Positions 43,780-54,924 of a stretch of 64,000 bases of DNA are shown here, one piece after another. Every line of letters starts with the position of its first letter. The first letter of the stretch is position 1. This stretch comes from Blasia pusilla (taxonomy: Eukaryota; Marchantiophyta; Marchantiopsida; Blasiales), in NCBI GenBank assembly GCA_050084515.1, contig CM114275.1, positions 26,412,001 through 26,476,000 of the forward strand, in the 5' to 3' direction. The position numbers were made by a program, and so were the translations under genes. The notes below the pieces were generated by a model. It was given only the letters and a program-made list of their open reading frames with translations. It was not told where the DNA came from and searched no databases.

Positions 43780-44960
43780 AGAGTCGACAACACATTGGAA
43801 TATCGACTCTGGTGCATCAAATTACATGACCTCACAAGCTAAATAGTTCAGTAGTATAAAGCGTGTGAAAGATCTTGCAATAGTGCTCACATGAGATTAT
43901 ACTAAATATCATATCATCCATACCAATAAAGTTCCAATATCACAGATTATCTTTGTGCTATTGGAAATGTTCTCTATGTTCCTATCATTGCGAAAAATTT
44001 CATCTTTATAAATTAAAAATATATAATAGAAGAAGGTTATCTAGTGAAGTTTAACATAGTTATTTTTACATTAAAATAATGGATGCCAAAGGAACAAGAT
44101 CTAACACAATGTTCAAAGTAGATGTTTGTATGTTTGAGATTCAAACAACAATGTATGATCGAACTAGCCAACAAGTCACATATCTCAATAGGTGGCATAA
44201 GAGATTGGGCATGTAAATCTTCAAAAATCATAGAGTCTTTCATCATCTCATCTAGTGATAGGATTTCCTAAATTTATGCCCTGCTTGGAAAATAAATTAG
44301 ATTTCCATTTCCAAAGCAAGATAGACGAGCATCCAAGATATTAAAGTTGATTCACAATGATGTGTGGAAAACATCACAACATAGCCTTAATGGTTGCTGG
44401 TACTTTTTTTCATTTATTGATGACTTTTCTAGGTATATATGGGTATAATTTTTGAAAGCCAAGTCAGAGTATTCTCATTCTTCCAAATATTGAGAATTCT
44501 AGTAGAGAAGCAAATTGGACAACTCATTCTCAAATTGCGTTGTGATGGAGGAGAATATCTTTCAACAAAGTTTGATGACTACCTACGTCAAAATGACATG
44601 CAAAGATAAATCACTTATCATTACATTCCACAAAAAAATGGAGACTCAATGACTACGTAGAAGGAAAGACATATTTTTGAGGCGGCACGTACGTGCTATG
44701 CTGAATGAGAAGAAAATGCTAAGGTGTATTGGAAAAAGGTTGTAGCCTACGAAGTTTTCTAAATCAACTAAATTCCAACCGCAAGAGTTTATGATAAGAC
44801 TCCATTTGTAGTCTTCATAGAAGTAAATGTGTTTTTTCATTCCTAAAAGTCTTTGGTTGTATTTGTTATGCTCATGTTCTTCTAAAAGACGTCAAAAATT
44901 AGATCCTAAATCTCAGATATGTATCTTCATTAGCTACAATGATGGAACTAAGGGATACGA
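43780..44960 (+). pseudogene. C4 protease and integrase
   Basis: Protease active site WNIDSGASNYMT near 43797-43832. Pre-integrase WHKRLGM near 44191. Integrase core pieces: IHNDVWKT, FFHFIDDFSRYIW, RCDGGEYLSTKFDDYL and HYIPQKNG, in changing frames. The tail continues as RRQKLDPKSQICIFISYNDG in the frame 44827-45222. Confidence 0.7.
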
Positions 44961-46830
44961 GGCCTACATTCCATCCTCCAGACAACTAATTATTAGTTGT
45001 AATGTTATTTTTAAATCATGGTATGCTCCATCTAAGCCTATTCCACCTCTAAACTTCTCTATTGAGGGGGAGAATATGACTATAAACAAACACACATGGC
45101 CTATAAATTCCCCATGTACTAATGTAGGATTAGAAAAGATCCTAGATTCTTTAGTTAAATCTATCAATCCATGGTTGGGAAGAGTATGTGTTCAGTTTGT
45201 TGACACTAGTGAGAGGTCATAAAAATCCATCTCTAAATACCAGCTTTATAGATCAAGTAAAGTCACAGATCCTATTCATAGAGTGATAAATGAAAGATTC
45301 CTTGCAACATATCGTGCATATATGATGATTGTCCTTCAAGAGCAAGAACCCACTTGTTTTGAAGAAGTTGCAAATAAGGTTGAATGGATTAAAGCTATGA
45401 AGGACAAACTTGCTGCATTAAGACATCAACAAAATTCAAGTTGGGAATTGGTTGATATACCTTATGATAAAGAAACTATTGGTTGTAAAATTCAACGTAG
45501 TCAAGATAGTTCAGTGAACAGATACAAAGTAGATTGGTAGCCAAGGGCTATAGACAACAATATGGCATTGATTATGAGGATAAATCTAGCCTTGTTGCAA
45601 AGATAGTGATTACAACAAGAATGGTTGCAGTTGTAGTAAGTAAGAAGTGGAGACTACATCACATGAACGTTAATAATACCTTCTTGAATGAAGATCTGCA
45701 TGAGGAGGTATACATGACTCAATCACCTAGATATGAGCATCAAGAATTTTTATTTCGTGTATGTAGGTTATTGAAAGCTCTCTATGGGCTCAAGCAAGAT
45801 CCGAGAGTTTTGTATGGCAATATTACATATGTCCTACAAGAGTTGGGCTTTAGTAATTTTAATTCTCATTCCTTGCTATACGCCATACAATTATTATTGT
45901 GTTGTATATTGAAGACTTCTTGATTACTGGGAGTACTGAGGATATGGTACAATAAGTCACGCTTAAGTTATTGGCAAAATTTGATATAAAGGACTTAGGA
46001 GAATTCAAGTACTTCCTTGGTGTTGAGTTTATTAGGGTTGGAGAGAATATGTGGTTATTACAATGACAATATGTTTTTCACATGATTTCAAACTATGGTG
46101 TGACATATTATAAGCCAATCCCTATTCCGTTGGACTAGAGTGTGCAGCTAAGATTGGATGAAAGAGCTAGAATTGCTTGCAGATTCTAATATGTACATGC
46201 GCATGGTTGGAAGTTTGATCTATGTGACTATAATCAGGCCATACTTGAGCTAAAAATCAGTCTAGTGAGCAAGTTTATGCAAACATCAAGAAACCTTACT
46301 TTGATGCCGTAAGAGGGATTATGGGGTATGTGAAATTTTTTGTTCAATTTAGGCTTCAATTTGAACCTTCTACGAGTTTATAATTACAAAGATCCACATA
46401 TGGTGATTGGACAGGAAGCGTATCTAATAGACACTAAAAAGAAGCGTATCTAAGTTGGGTTTCAAAGAAGCAACCTACAATTGCCGTATCTTCAACAGAG
46501 CTTGAATACAAAATGAGCAACCAATACAACATGTGAGGCGATGTGGCTTCATTGATTACTTGTTGAGATAGGTGTTAGTTACTTATTGTAATATATGCAA
46601 ACAATATTAGTAGCAAAAAAATTCCTAATAACCTTCTATTTCATGTTCAAACAAAGCACATATATTGAGGTGTACTACCATTTTATAAAAGCAAAAGTTC
46701 TTGTGGGAGAAATTGATCTTGGATACATAGGTACATATTAGCAAATTGTTAATATCTTTACAAAGGCATTTTCTAGAGATAAGTTGAGATGTTTAGAAAA
46801 GATTTAGGTATTAGAGATATCGATATGAGC
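44961..46830 (+). pseudogene. C4 reverse transcriptase and RNase H
   Basis: RT parts: EVANKVEWIKAMKDKLAAL and SSWELVDIPYDKE (45283 frame), VAKGYRQQYGIDYED, LHHMNVNNTFLNEDLHEEVY and ALYGLKQDPR (45534 frame). The catalytic region near 45905 reads VVYIEDFLIT-like, with Glu in place of the first Asp of the copia DD pair. DIKDLGEFKYFLGVEF follows. RNase H traces include YGDWTGSVSN, KQPTIAVSSTELEYK and the end region FTKAFSRDKL near 46765. Confidence 0.75.
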
Positions 46831-46832
46831 TT

Positions 46833-46841
46833 GAGAAGGAG
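46833..46841 (+). promoter_or_regulatory. C4 polypurine tract
   Basis: GAGAAGGAG directly before the right LTR. Confidence 0.7.
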
Positions 46842-47065
46842 TATTGAACAGTGAGTTATAGTGAAGCTCATCAAACATATAAAATGTTATATTTGGTACT
46901 CATACCAAGTAAGAAAGTTTAATCTTGGTTAGTTATTTAAACACAATTATCTTAACTAGGATAAGTTAACCTCAATTAGTATAAGTCAAGACTATGGTTA
47001 GGATTGCTTGACAATGTGTGAGAGCCGTATCCCATCAGTTATGCTTATTTAGAAGTTTTTCTACA
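46842..47065 (+). repeat. C4 3' LTR (shortened)
   Basis: Matches the left LTR but lacks about 90 bp of its middle. Followed by the TTGTT target duplication. Confidence 0.85.
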
Positions 47066-47070
47066 TTGTT

Positions 47071-47369
47071 GCAATCCTTCGCCATGATGATTGCCTCCAG
47101 CAAAATCACCCACTATAGCTACTCATGGCCTATTTAATGGTTTTCTCTGATACCAATCATACCATAGAGTTTGATCTCTACTCCTCCATGATCCTTAATT
47201 TCTCTATAAGGAGTTGACATCCTTGAGACTTACATACCAAAGATTTAGTGTGGGTTTAGATATTGGAGACCTCAAATAGTTGCATGTTCTATTGGGGAAG
47301 TTGATAAGATATCAAGAGGTAATTTGTTCTAAAACTCTTCAGGTGCATATTGTCTCCCAAAACTAGCTT
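47071..47369. other. No gene recognised
   Basis: Flank of C4; nothing identifiable. Confidence 0.5.
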
Positions 47370-47580
47370 AAAAACATTAGAAGAAAACAATGGTTTTTAT
47401 GACTTGACTTAGAATGACTTATGTACAAAATGACTCAAAGTATTATTCTATTGGTTCAGTCATTATTTATGACTTGGAAAACCAAATAAGTCATAATATG
47501 ATGACTTAAATAATATTAGAAATGACTTAGTCATGCTCTAGTCATATCCTGTGACTCGTCGAGTCATCTTAGTCATTTTC
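47370..47580. repeat. Cluster of ATGACT/AGTCAT words
   Basis: About 15 occurrences of TGACT or AGTCA within about 200 bp, in both orientations, including TGACTTAGTCATG, GTGACTCGTCGAGTCATC and repeated AATGACTTA. The words are not in a regular tandem. TGACTCA-type words are known bZIP sites in general; any function here is open. Confidence 0.75.
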
Positions 47581-47947
47581 CCACACACATGTGTTAGAAA
47601 ATATAGTTTGGAGAATATTGATTAATAAAAATATCGATATTACCACAAAACCAACCTTAGGATGAACAACGAAAATATGTCATTAAAATAGAATTAATTT
47701 ATTAATTAATTAAAATATTCCTTGGATAATTAATGAAGAAATCTATACAATGTTCTAAAAATTCTATCACTTAATAGTACATCAAGAATATGGAGTAATT
47801 TCAACACATAATATTAATAATATAAGTAGTGGTTAATCTAGTCATACATAGGTATTAAACCTAATATCCAAACATCCATAAATCATGACAATTTTCTCAA
47901 ACATGGGACTTGGTTGGTTGATCATAACCCACATCATTTTTTTTCGA
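47581..47947. other. AT-rich, no gene recognised
   Basis: Includes ATTAATTAATTAATT runs near 47690. The last 60 bp may belong to the tandem repeat that follows. Confidence 0.5.
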
Positions 47948-49740
47948 GGGCATGTAAAATTAGGGTGTAAGGCTTGGTGAATTTTCTCAAGGTGAATGCA
48001 CCTCCAAAGAAGGAGTAAAAAATGGGAGATGGTTCCGGTGATGGGTATTTTTAAATCCAAATTGGAGGTGGAAAAGGTAGATCGAAGCAATTCAAGAAGT
48101 TTAAGAGGGTGTAATACCTACCCTTGCAGATTTTGAGCTCCATCCAATGGTGGGAGAAGGTATTTAGGTAGAACCAATGAAAATTTGAACGACACCAAGA
48201 AGAATGCCTCTTGGAAGATCATGGTTCTTCCTCTTGAACCAACATTTTTGAAAACTTTCACCCCTAGTCATCCATACATCTTGTAAACTTTCACGGTCAT
48301 GGGACTTGGTGCCAAGAGCCCAACTCATTTTTTTTCGGAGGATTTCAAGGCTCGATGATAGGTTTAAAAATGCACGATGAACGAGAGAATCTGACTTTTG
48401 TTTCTCTTGCTATGTGGCTAACTGGAAAGATCTGAACTGTCCATCCTCTTCAAAAGCATGATTTCCATTAGTCACTAAAGTCTGAGGGCCATCCAAAGGT
48501 GGGAAGATACAATGTAGGGGGTATGTCGGCAATAACGGTGACTCGGCATCAAAAGAAGGGCACCTTTGGAGTTCTGGTGACTCAAAAAGCCTAAAACTTT
48601 TCCAAGGCATGTGAAATTAGGTTTTGAGGCCTGGTGATTGTTTTCAAGGTGAATACACCTCCAAGGAGGGAGTAAGAAATAGAAGATGGTTTTGGTGATG
48701 GGTATTTTTAAATCCAAATTGGTGGTGGAAAAGGAAGATCGGAGCCATTCAAGAACTTTAGGAGGGTGTAGTACCTACCCTTGCAGATTTTGAGCTCCAT
48801 CCAATGGTGGGAGAAGGTTTTTATAGGTAGAACCAATGAAAATTTTAACAACACCAAGAAGAATGCCTCTTGGAAGATCATAGTTCTTCCTCTTGAACCA
48901 ACATTTTTGAAAAAGTTCACCCCTGGTCATCCATAACTTTTCACGATCACGGGACTTGGTGCCAAGAGCCCAACTCATTTTTTTTTGGAGGATTTTAAGG
49001 CTTGATGACAGATTTTAAAATGCACAATGAAAGAGGGAATCTGATATTTTCTCTCTTGCTATGTGGCAAAGTGGAAAGATCTGAACCGTCCATCCTCTTT
49101 ATAAGCATTGTTTCCATGAGCTAGAAATGTTTGATGGCCATCCAATGGTGAAAAGATACAATGTAGGGGATATGTTGGCAATAACGGTGACTTGGCATTA
49201 GAAGAAGGGTACTTGTGGAGTCCTGGTGACTTAAAAAGCCTGAAAATTTTTGAGGGCATGTGAAATCATAGTTTGAGGGAGGAGGATTTTTTTCGAGGTG
49301 AATACACCTCCAAGGAGGCAGTAAAATATGGAAGATGGTTTTGGTGATGGGTATTTTTAAATCCAAATTGAAGGTGGGAAAGGAAGATCGGAGCCATTCA
49401 AACGGTTTAAGAGGGTGTTATACCTATCCTTGCAGAGTTTTGGCTCCATCCAACGGTAGGAAAAAGTTTTTGGGTAGAACCATTGGAAATTTTAACAATA
49501 CCAAGAAGAATGCCTCTTGGAAGACCGTAGTTCTTCCTCTCAAAGAAACATTTTGGAAAAATTCCACACATGGTCATTCAAAAATCTTGAAAATTTCAAG
49601 GTCAAAGAAATTGGTTCCAAGAGCCCATATCATTTTTTCCCGGAGGATTTTGAGGGTCGATAATGGATTTAAAAATACACGATGAAAGCGGGAATCTGAT
49701 TTTTTCTCTCTTGCTATGTGGCCAATTGGCAAGATGAATG
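47948..49740. repeat. Tandem repeat, about 650-bp unit, nearly three copies
   Basis: Unit starts at about 47948, 48606 and 49254 (GGCATGTAAAATTAGG, GGCATGTGAAATTAGG, GGCATGTGAAATCATAG). Each carries GATGGGTATTTTTAAATCC, GAGCTCCATCCAATGG-type, GAAGAATGCCTCTTGGAAG, CTTGGTGCCAAGAGCCCA-type and CTTGCTATGTGGC in the same order. The third copy ends near 49740. Open frames within it are repeat translations in changing frames. Confidence 0.9.
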
Positions 49741-49799
49741 AGATAATGTAAGATTTGAGTTTCATCAACAAACGGGGAGGATTCGATCATCTTGGCCTT

Positions 49800-50000
49800 A
49801 TATTTCATGGAACTTCCTTATCTTCCCTTTTTCTTTCCCCTTTTTGTCTATCAAAAATTTCCTTCTCCTCTTCCCTTTCCTTACCTTATCTTCGTTTCCC
49901 TTTCCTCTCCCCTTCCCTTCTCTTTCCGTTTTCCTTCCCTGTATGTGCTCCTATAGATTACTTGCCCATCCTTCCCTTTCGCTTCCCTTTTCCCTCCACT
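49800..50000 (+). repeat. Pyrimidine-rich tract
   Basis: About 200 bp almost entirely C and T on the plus strand (CTTCCC, TTTCC words), a simple-sequence region. Confidence 0.8.
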
Positions 50001-50254
50001 TTGTCATATGAGGGCGCGGGAGTGAAGTCACTCTCTCATGTAGTTCGCGCCACCTACTACTGGTCATGAAGTTGCTTTGCCTTGTTTGTGCCGTGCTTTG
50101 CCCTTGTTCGTATTGTGCTTTTCCCTTGTTCATGCCCTTTTCCCTTTGCCTCGGATTGCTTGTCTGATATACCACAAGAAAGAGACGCTGCAAGAGAAGG
50201 AGAGAAAACTACTCAAAGAGATCAGTGTGCACATGCTTTAGGTAAGCATTATCT

Positions 50255-50590
50255 ACTTCTTACCCTCTCTCTCTATCTGGCTGAAGGAGGGGACCTGGAT
50301 CACATTGTATGTTCAAAGACTTGGGCCGCCTGAGAGAGTATAACGCAATCCGAAAGAGATAGACCCATCTTATTATCTCTCTCTGGCCGAAGGAGGGGAC
50401 CTGGATCACATTGTAGAATCAGAGACGTGGGCCGGCTGAGAGAGATTAGTGCTTGAACAAAAGAGATAGACGCTTCTTACCCTCTTTCTCTATCTGGCCA
50501 AAGGAGGGGATCTAGATCACATTGTATGTTCAAAGACGTGGGCATGGGATTTGTTAACACAACCCGGAAGAGATAGACGCCGAGAGAGAG
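50255..50590 (+). repeat. Tandem repeat, about 109-bp unit, three copies
   Basis: The word AAGGAGGGGA recurs at 50284, 50390 and 50502, each preceded by TCTCTATCTGGC or TCTCTCTGGC and followed by GATCACATTGTA, ACGTGGGC-type and AAAGAGATAGAC. Spacing is 106 and 112 bp. Confidence 0.9.
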
Positions 50591-50599
50591 CGTCACAAA

Positions 50600-52100
50600 G
50601 TAGTACATGTCATAGCCATGTTACAAAATTTCATGCACCTACATGGACATTGCTAGAGAAAAAGAGAGAAGTCAAGGGAGTACCATCCGAGGGAAGGACA
50701 CTCTCTTATGTAGTGCTGACCCTATACAATGTCCGTTTAAAGTGTGAACCAAGAAGCGCTATAACATACGTAACTGATTGGGATTAAGGTCTCCTAAAGA
50801 GAGTTCTCCTCTTGTATTCAGGCTTTCTTTCATCCTTCCACACTCTAATCAAAGGCGTCCACACTGTAATTGGAGACAAATTCCGTATGAGACCGTAGTC
50901 CATAGTTCTTTCATGATGAATTATCCAGGGATTAGGTGTGAACGCACCTAATTTGACATAATTCCAGTAGTAAGTAACACCGTATGACCGGAAATAAACC
51001 CAGAGTAGAATGTGGTCCACATGTAAGACTACCAAACAAGTGTGCGCTGGCTCATTGACAAGTTGAACTTGCTCCAAGCTTGATCTCTCGGAAAAAACCT
51101 CTCTTTAGAGTGACATCTTTGTCTAGAGATCTAGCTGGTTGGTAGCTCGAGTGATCATGGAGTACATATTGATGAGTTCCAAGCTGTGGATCAGTGCTCT
51201 CTCTACAGTCTTCTTGCCGACAATGCTATATAGCACTCTGAAATTCCTCAGGAAGTATGTTTGGGCTCCCTAGTCTAGAGAATGAGTTATGGAAGGGTGG
51301 GGCTTCCATGGACCCCCACGCCGTATATTGCACGGTAATATGCTTGAGATGGACGATCTGACATGCACGTTGTGGAGTACCTCGATAAATTTCATGAACT
51401 ATCACAAAATCATGGATCATCTCTATCCTTGTTACAAAGTCTGGTTGCTCTCTATACGGTGACCTTCTCTCTCTATGCCGTGGACGTATGGTGGAACTCT
51501 CTCCCATGTTCATGCTTATGAGAACAATTACGTACCAGGCCATAGAGATGAGAAAGGGAGAAAATTAGACAATAACAGGAATTAGAGCGGGAATAAAGGA
51601 TAGTTGGAAGAGGCAAAATATGATGCACATGGCTCCATGAACTGTCAACGCATTCCCAGGCTCTAACGGCCATCTTTACCACTTGCCTTGTTTCTCGCGA
51701 GCTCTTTTTCAATCCAATGTAAATCCATTTAGAGCCGTCGGATTCTAGCTTGAACATTCTGAAGTCGAGGTCATGAGGGTCATACTAGGACTTGTGCACG
51801 TGTAGATTATGGATTTGCCAACAATTCAAAATGCGGTATTTGTTTTATTTTATGGTGCAAGCGAGATAGATGATTTCGGATCTCCTTTCTCATTCTCAAC
51901 CAACTATTTGTCCTTTCTTATTCTCCGCATCCACGTATGGTTTTTGGAATAGAAAATTTGAGATATTGCATTTGTAGATCCTCTTGTCGACCGTTGGCAG
52001 TTTCGTGTTTCAATCCCCCATGTAGTACCATGAGCTCGAGAGGAGATGTTGATGGGTTGCTGGTCTTGTCCAACTCGATTTCATGTGTAGGGTTTAGGGC
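50600..52100. other. No gene recognised
   Basis: Frames of about 95-105 codons on the minus strand (50784-51077, 51226-51543, 51473-51757) overlap each other and show no domain. Confidence 0.45.
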
Positions 52101-52106
52101 TTGAAG

Positions 52107-52231
52107 AGATTGGAGTAGAGCAATAATTCTTGTAAGACCACCCCTTGCCATGGAGATCAATTATGAGGAATTTGGATGGACTTCAAGAGAGCACTAATTC
52201 TTATTAGAGCCTTCTTTACCATGGAGATCTT
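52107..52231 (+). repeat. Short direct repeat, 41-bp core
   Basis: GAGCAATAATTCTTGTAAGA... and GAGCACTAATTCTTATTAGA..., both ending in CCATGGAGATC, about 73 bp apart. Confidence 0.75.
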
Positions 52232-52239
52232 TGTGTGCT

Positions 52240-54560
52240 CAATCTTCTTATTCATGGAGTTGATCGATACAAAAATCCACTTTCTTGTCCTCACGTTTTC
52301 ACGGAAATGTTGTGCACTCTTAGTATGTTGGGAATTATGGCATTTCCTGAACCTGAAAGGGCAAGAATTTTTCATCTTCTTGCACAATATTGGTACTCGT
52401 GGAGGGCCGTTAGGGTGATGAGGCATCCACAAAATTGGAAGTTCCACGAAGAATATTGACATTTATTCGTGCGGTTTGTTGATATGGTTCTAGTAATTGA
52501 GGACCGATACTCCCTTCTAGCATGGTTGATAGTTGGGGTAGTTTGACAAGTCACGCTTCATGTCTGTCATGATGCACATGGGATTGTGCATGGTGAGGGG
52601 CAGAGCCAAAATTGAGGAGAGCGTTAGATCAGATAAAGTTTGCCTCTACTGTTGGTGGCCAAGCTGTGCAAATTCGTCTAGAATATGGGAATTTTTGGGA
52701 AGGTGTTGTTCTTGATAGGCTGGTTTGCATTTGCTCTAGTGGTAGATGTGTGTCAGGAAAATTTTGCATTTTTTGCCATGTGTATGTGATATCCGCACAT
52801 GGAGTCGAATTCCACCACCAAATCGATATTGGTGAAGGACTCGGTGCATTTGCTCCTTGAACAAGGTGTAATATGTGCATGCACTTACATTTTTTGGCTA
52901 AGTTTTCAAATACGGCTAGAGGAGTTAGCTTTGCACTTACCAGATTTCATTCAATGGGCATATTTATCAATCTAAGGATTTTTTTAAGTACTCCTATCGA
53001 AGCTTGCATGTCTCCTATCACAATTGAAGAAGTTCAAACTCTGCCAATGCTTTTTAACACATCATGTGGATGTAAATTTAAGGGGGCTCCAAAAAGAGAT
53101 CTTTCTCTTCATGGTACAACAACAAAGGATGTACCGTAACCACACCCAAACTCCATGGATTTTAGTGGAGCTTCACGAGTAAGTAATTCCTTTTTTTTAA
53201 AGATGTAGAGTTTTTAAAGCTTCTTAGTAAATTGGTCCATTTGATAGGATGTCTTGGAGGTGTAGATTTTTGTGATGACTTTTACATTTTCTTCATGGGG
53301 AGTTGAATCTAATATATTTTCCCACCTAAATGAGATGAAGAGCAACTTTGATGAAGGTATGCGTGATATGAGATCACAAATTGAGGTCGAGCAAAGAGAG
53401 CAAGAAAATAAGTGGAGTGATATTCAGGCAAGTCATCAACTTCTCGAAGAGAAGTTGAATGTTCTTATGCGTATGGTGTCAAAATTGGCTGAGAATGGGA
53501 AAGACCACCTCCAATGTATCAATTGATGATGCACTTGTAGACAAGCCATCAACTCTCAAAAGTAAGTTCAACTTCTTAGTTCTTCCTTGCTGTTTTTTTT
53601 TTTCAGTTCTTTGGATTCTTTTTTAGTTAGTGTCAAACACTCTTTATGATTTGATTGCTTACGTGGCTTGTGTAGGACTCAATCAAGATGAACTTAACAT
53701 CCTCAATACCACAAAAATTGGTATAGAGGTTAAGAAGTCCCCTAGAAAAAAAAATACAAAGCCGCACATTAATGTTGGCTTTCAGGATCATACTACTGTT
53801 TCTCGTGAGATGCTTTTACTCCCCTCTTTGTGAAATTAGAGTCATAATTTGAAGACATTTTACTAGTCTTATTGAGTGTGGAAATGTAAACCTCTATTGG
53901 GAGTGAGTTGTTTGTTGTTAGATTCGGCTCCTTTAATGAGTGAGGCCTGAAAATCAAAGGTAGGAACTCTCATTGTTAGAGCCTTTTTATGCAAATAAGG
54001 AGAGGATTGATCATCCTCATGCAAGCATCAATGAGAAAGCCAAGTCAGTGACAGCTACCAAAGGGCATCTCTGTACCACTTTCATTTTTCATTCCATGAA
54101 GTATTCACTTCTTTTCTCTTGCTGATATATACATTGCACAGATTATGTAAACCTAGCTAGACAGAAGTAGAGATAGTGAGAATAAGTGGCGTAATTTACT
54201 CTTGTGCATCTGTTTGTTGCATAGATGAAGCAATAATGGACATATAAGCTTCACGAAGAAGAAGGTTAAGGTAGCCACATAGTTGGTTGGGAGTGTGGGT
54301 AGTGTGTCAGAGTCTGATTCAAAAGTCTTGAGCACCAAGAAACAAAGGGTAAATATTAAAGGTTTCCCGACCTTGCAAGTGAATTTTAAGTGTTCTTCGT
54401 TGATATTTGACAACACTATACATGGATGTGTGTTTCCATTCTCATTTTTTGGTACCAAACCAAGTGAGGCTTGTGGGTTTTTCAAGGAAGTTACCAATAG
54501 GTGGATGGAGCTTCACCAAGGTAATGAATATGGTTATAATAGTCCTTCTCCTAAGCTCTC
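52240..54560 (+). other. Decayed or spliced coding-like region, unidentified
   Basis: Several plus-strand frames look weakly coding: 52612-52860, 53272-53526 (a heptad-rich, coiled-coil-like stretch with EMKSNFDEGMRDMRSQIEVE and QASHQLLEEKLNVLMRMV), 53630-53833 and 54283-54570 (SEACGFFKEVTNRWMELHQG). No family is recognised. They could be exons of one degraded gene or host sequence carried by the neighbouring Helitron. The overlapping minus-strand frames are less convincing. Confidence 0.3.
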
Positions 54561-54659
54561 TCCTCGGTAACCTATGCTCGTAGGTCACCTCCTTGGCTCT
54601 TGACCTGTTGGAGCGGGTCAAGGGTCACTTCTCAAAGTGGAAATTCAACTCTACCAAAC

Positions 54660-54850
54660 ATCGAAGCTTACCCAAAGTAGTAAGTTTCTCTATATGGCTC
54701 CAAATGAGCCGAAACCAAGGGGAATCTTGCTCTCTCAGGTTTCTCAAGGCCTCAGCACGTCAACCTCAACCTCTTGAGCATGTCCTCCTCTACTTGCAAA
54801 GGTGCTCTACCTGATCTTTCCTATCTATCCTAAAAAGTCGTGACACGTGC
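54660..54850 (+). repeat. Dispersed repeat S, copy 2
   Basis: Matches 37085-37266. Just upstream, 54566-54600 has GGTAACCTATGCTCGTAGG, similar to the palindrome-like word of the G1 LTR. Confidence 0.6.
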
Positions 54851-54924
54851 TTCTCTTAACAAAATAACATAATCAGTACATCTTGATAAAAAATACATAA
54901 GATAGGAAGTGCAACAACGTAAGG

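Larger units (their letters stand above)
41983..47065 (+). mobile_element. C4: complete but decayed Ty1/copia element
   Basis: Two LTR-like repeats, 41983-42298 and 46842-47065, flank a plus-strand copia gag-pol remnant. The target duplication TTGTT is exact (41978-41982 and 47066-47070). The LTRs begin TATTGAA and end CTAGA/CTACA; the start probably derives from TGTTGAA. The element lies downstream of the G1-family integrase fragment. Stops and shifts occur throughout. Confidence 0.85.

Noticed and set aside
47948-50590. CRISPR-like array
   Set aside because: Repeat units are long (about 109 and 650 bp) with no short constant repeat and variable spacer pattern, and the DNA is eukaryotic.
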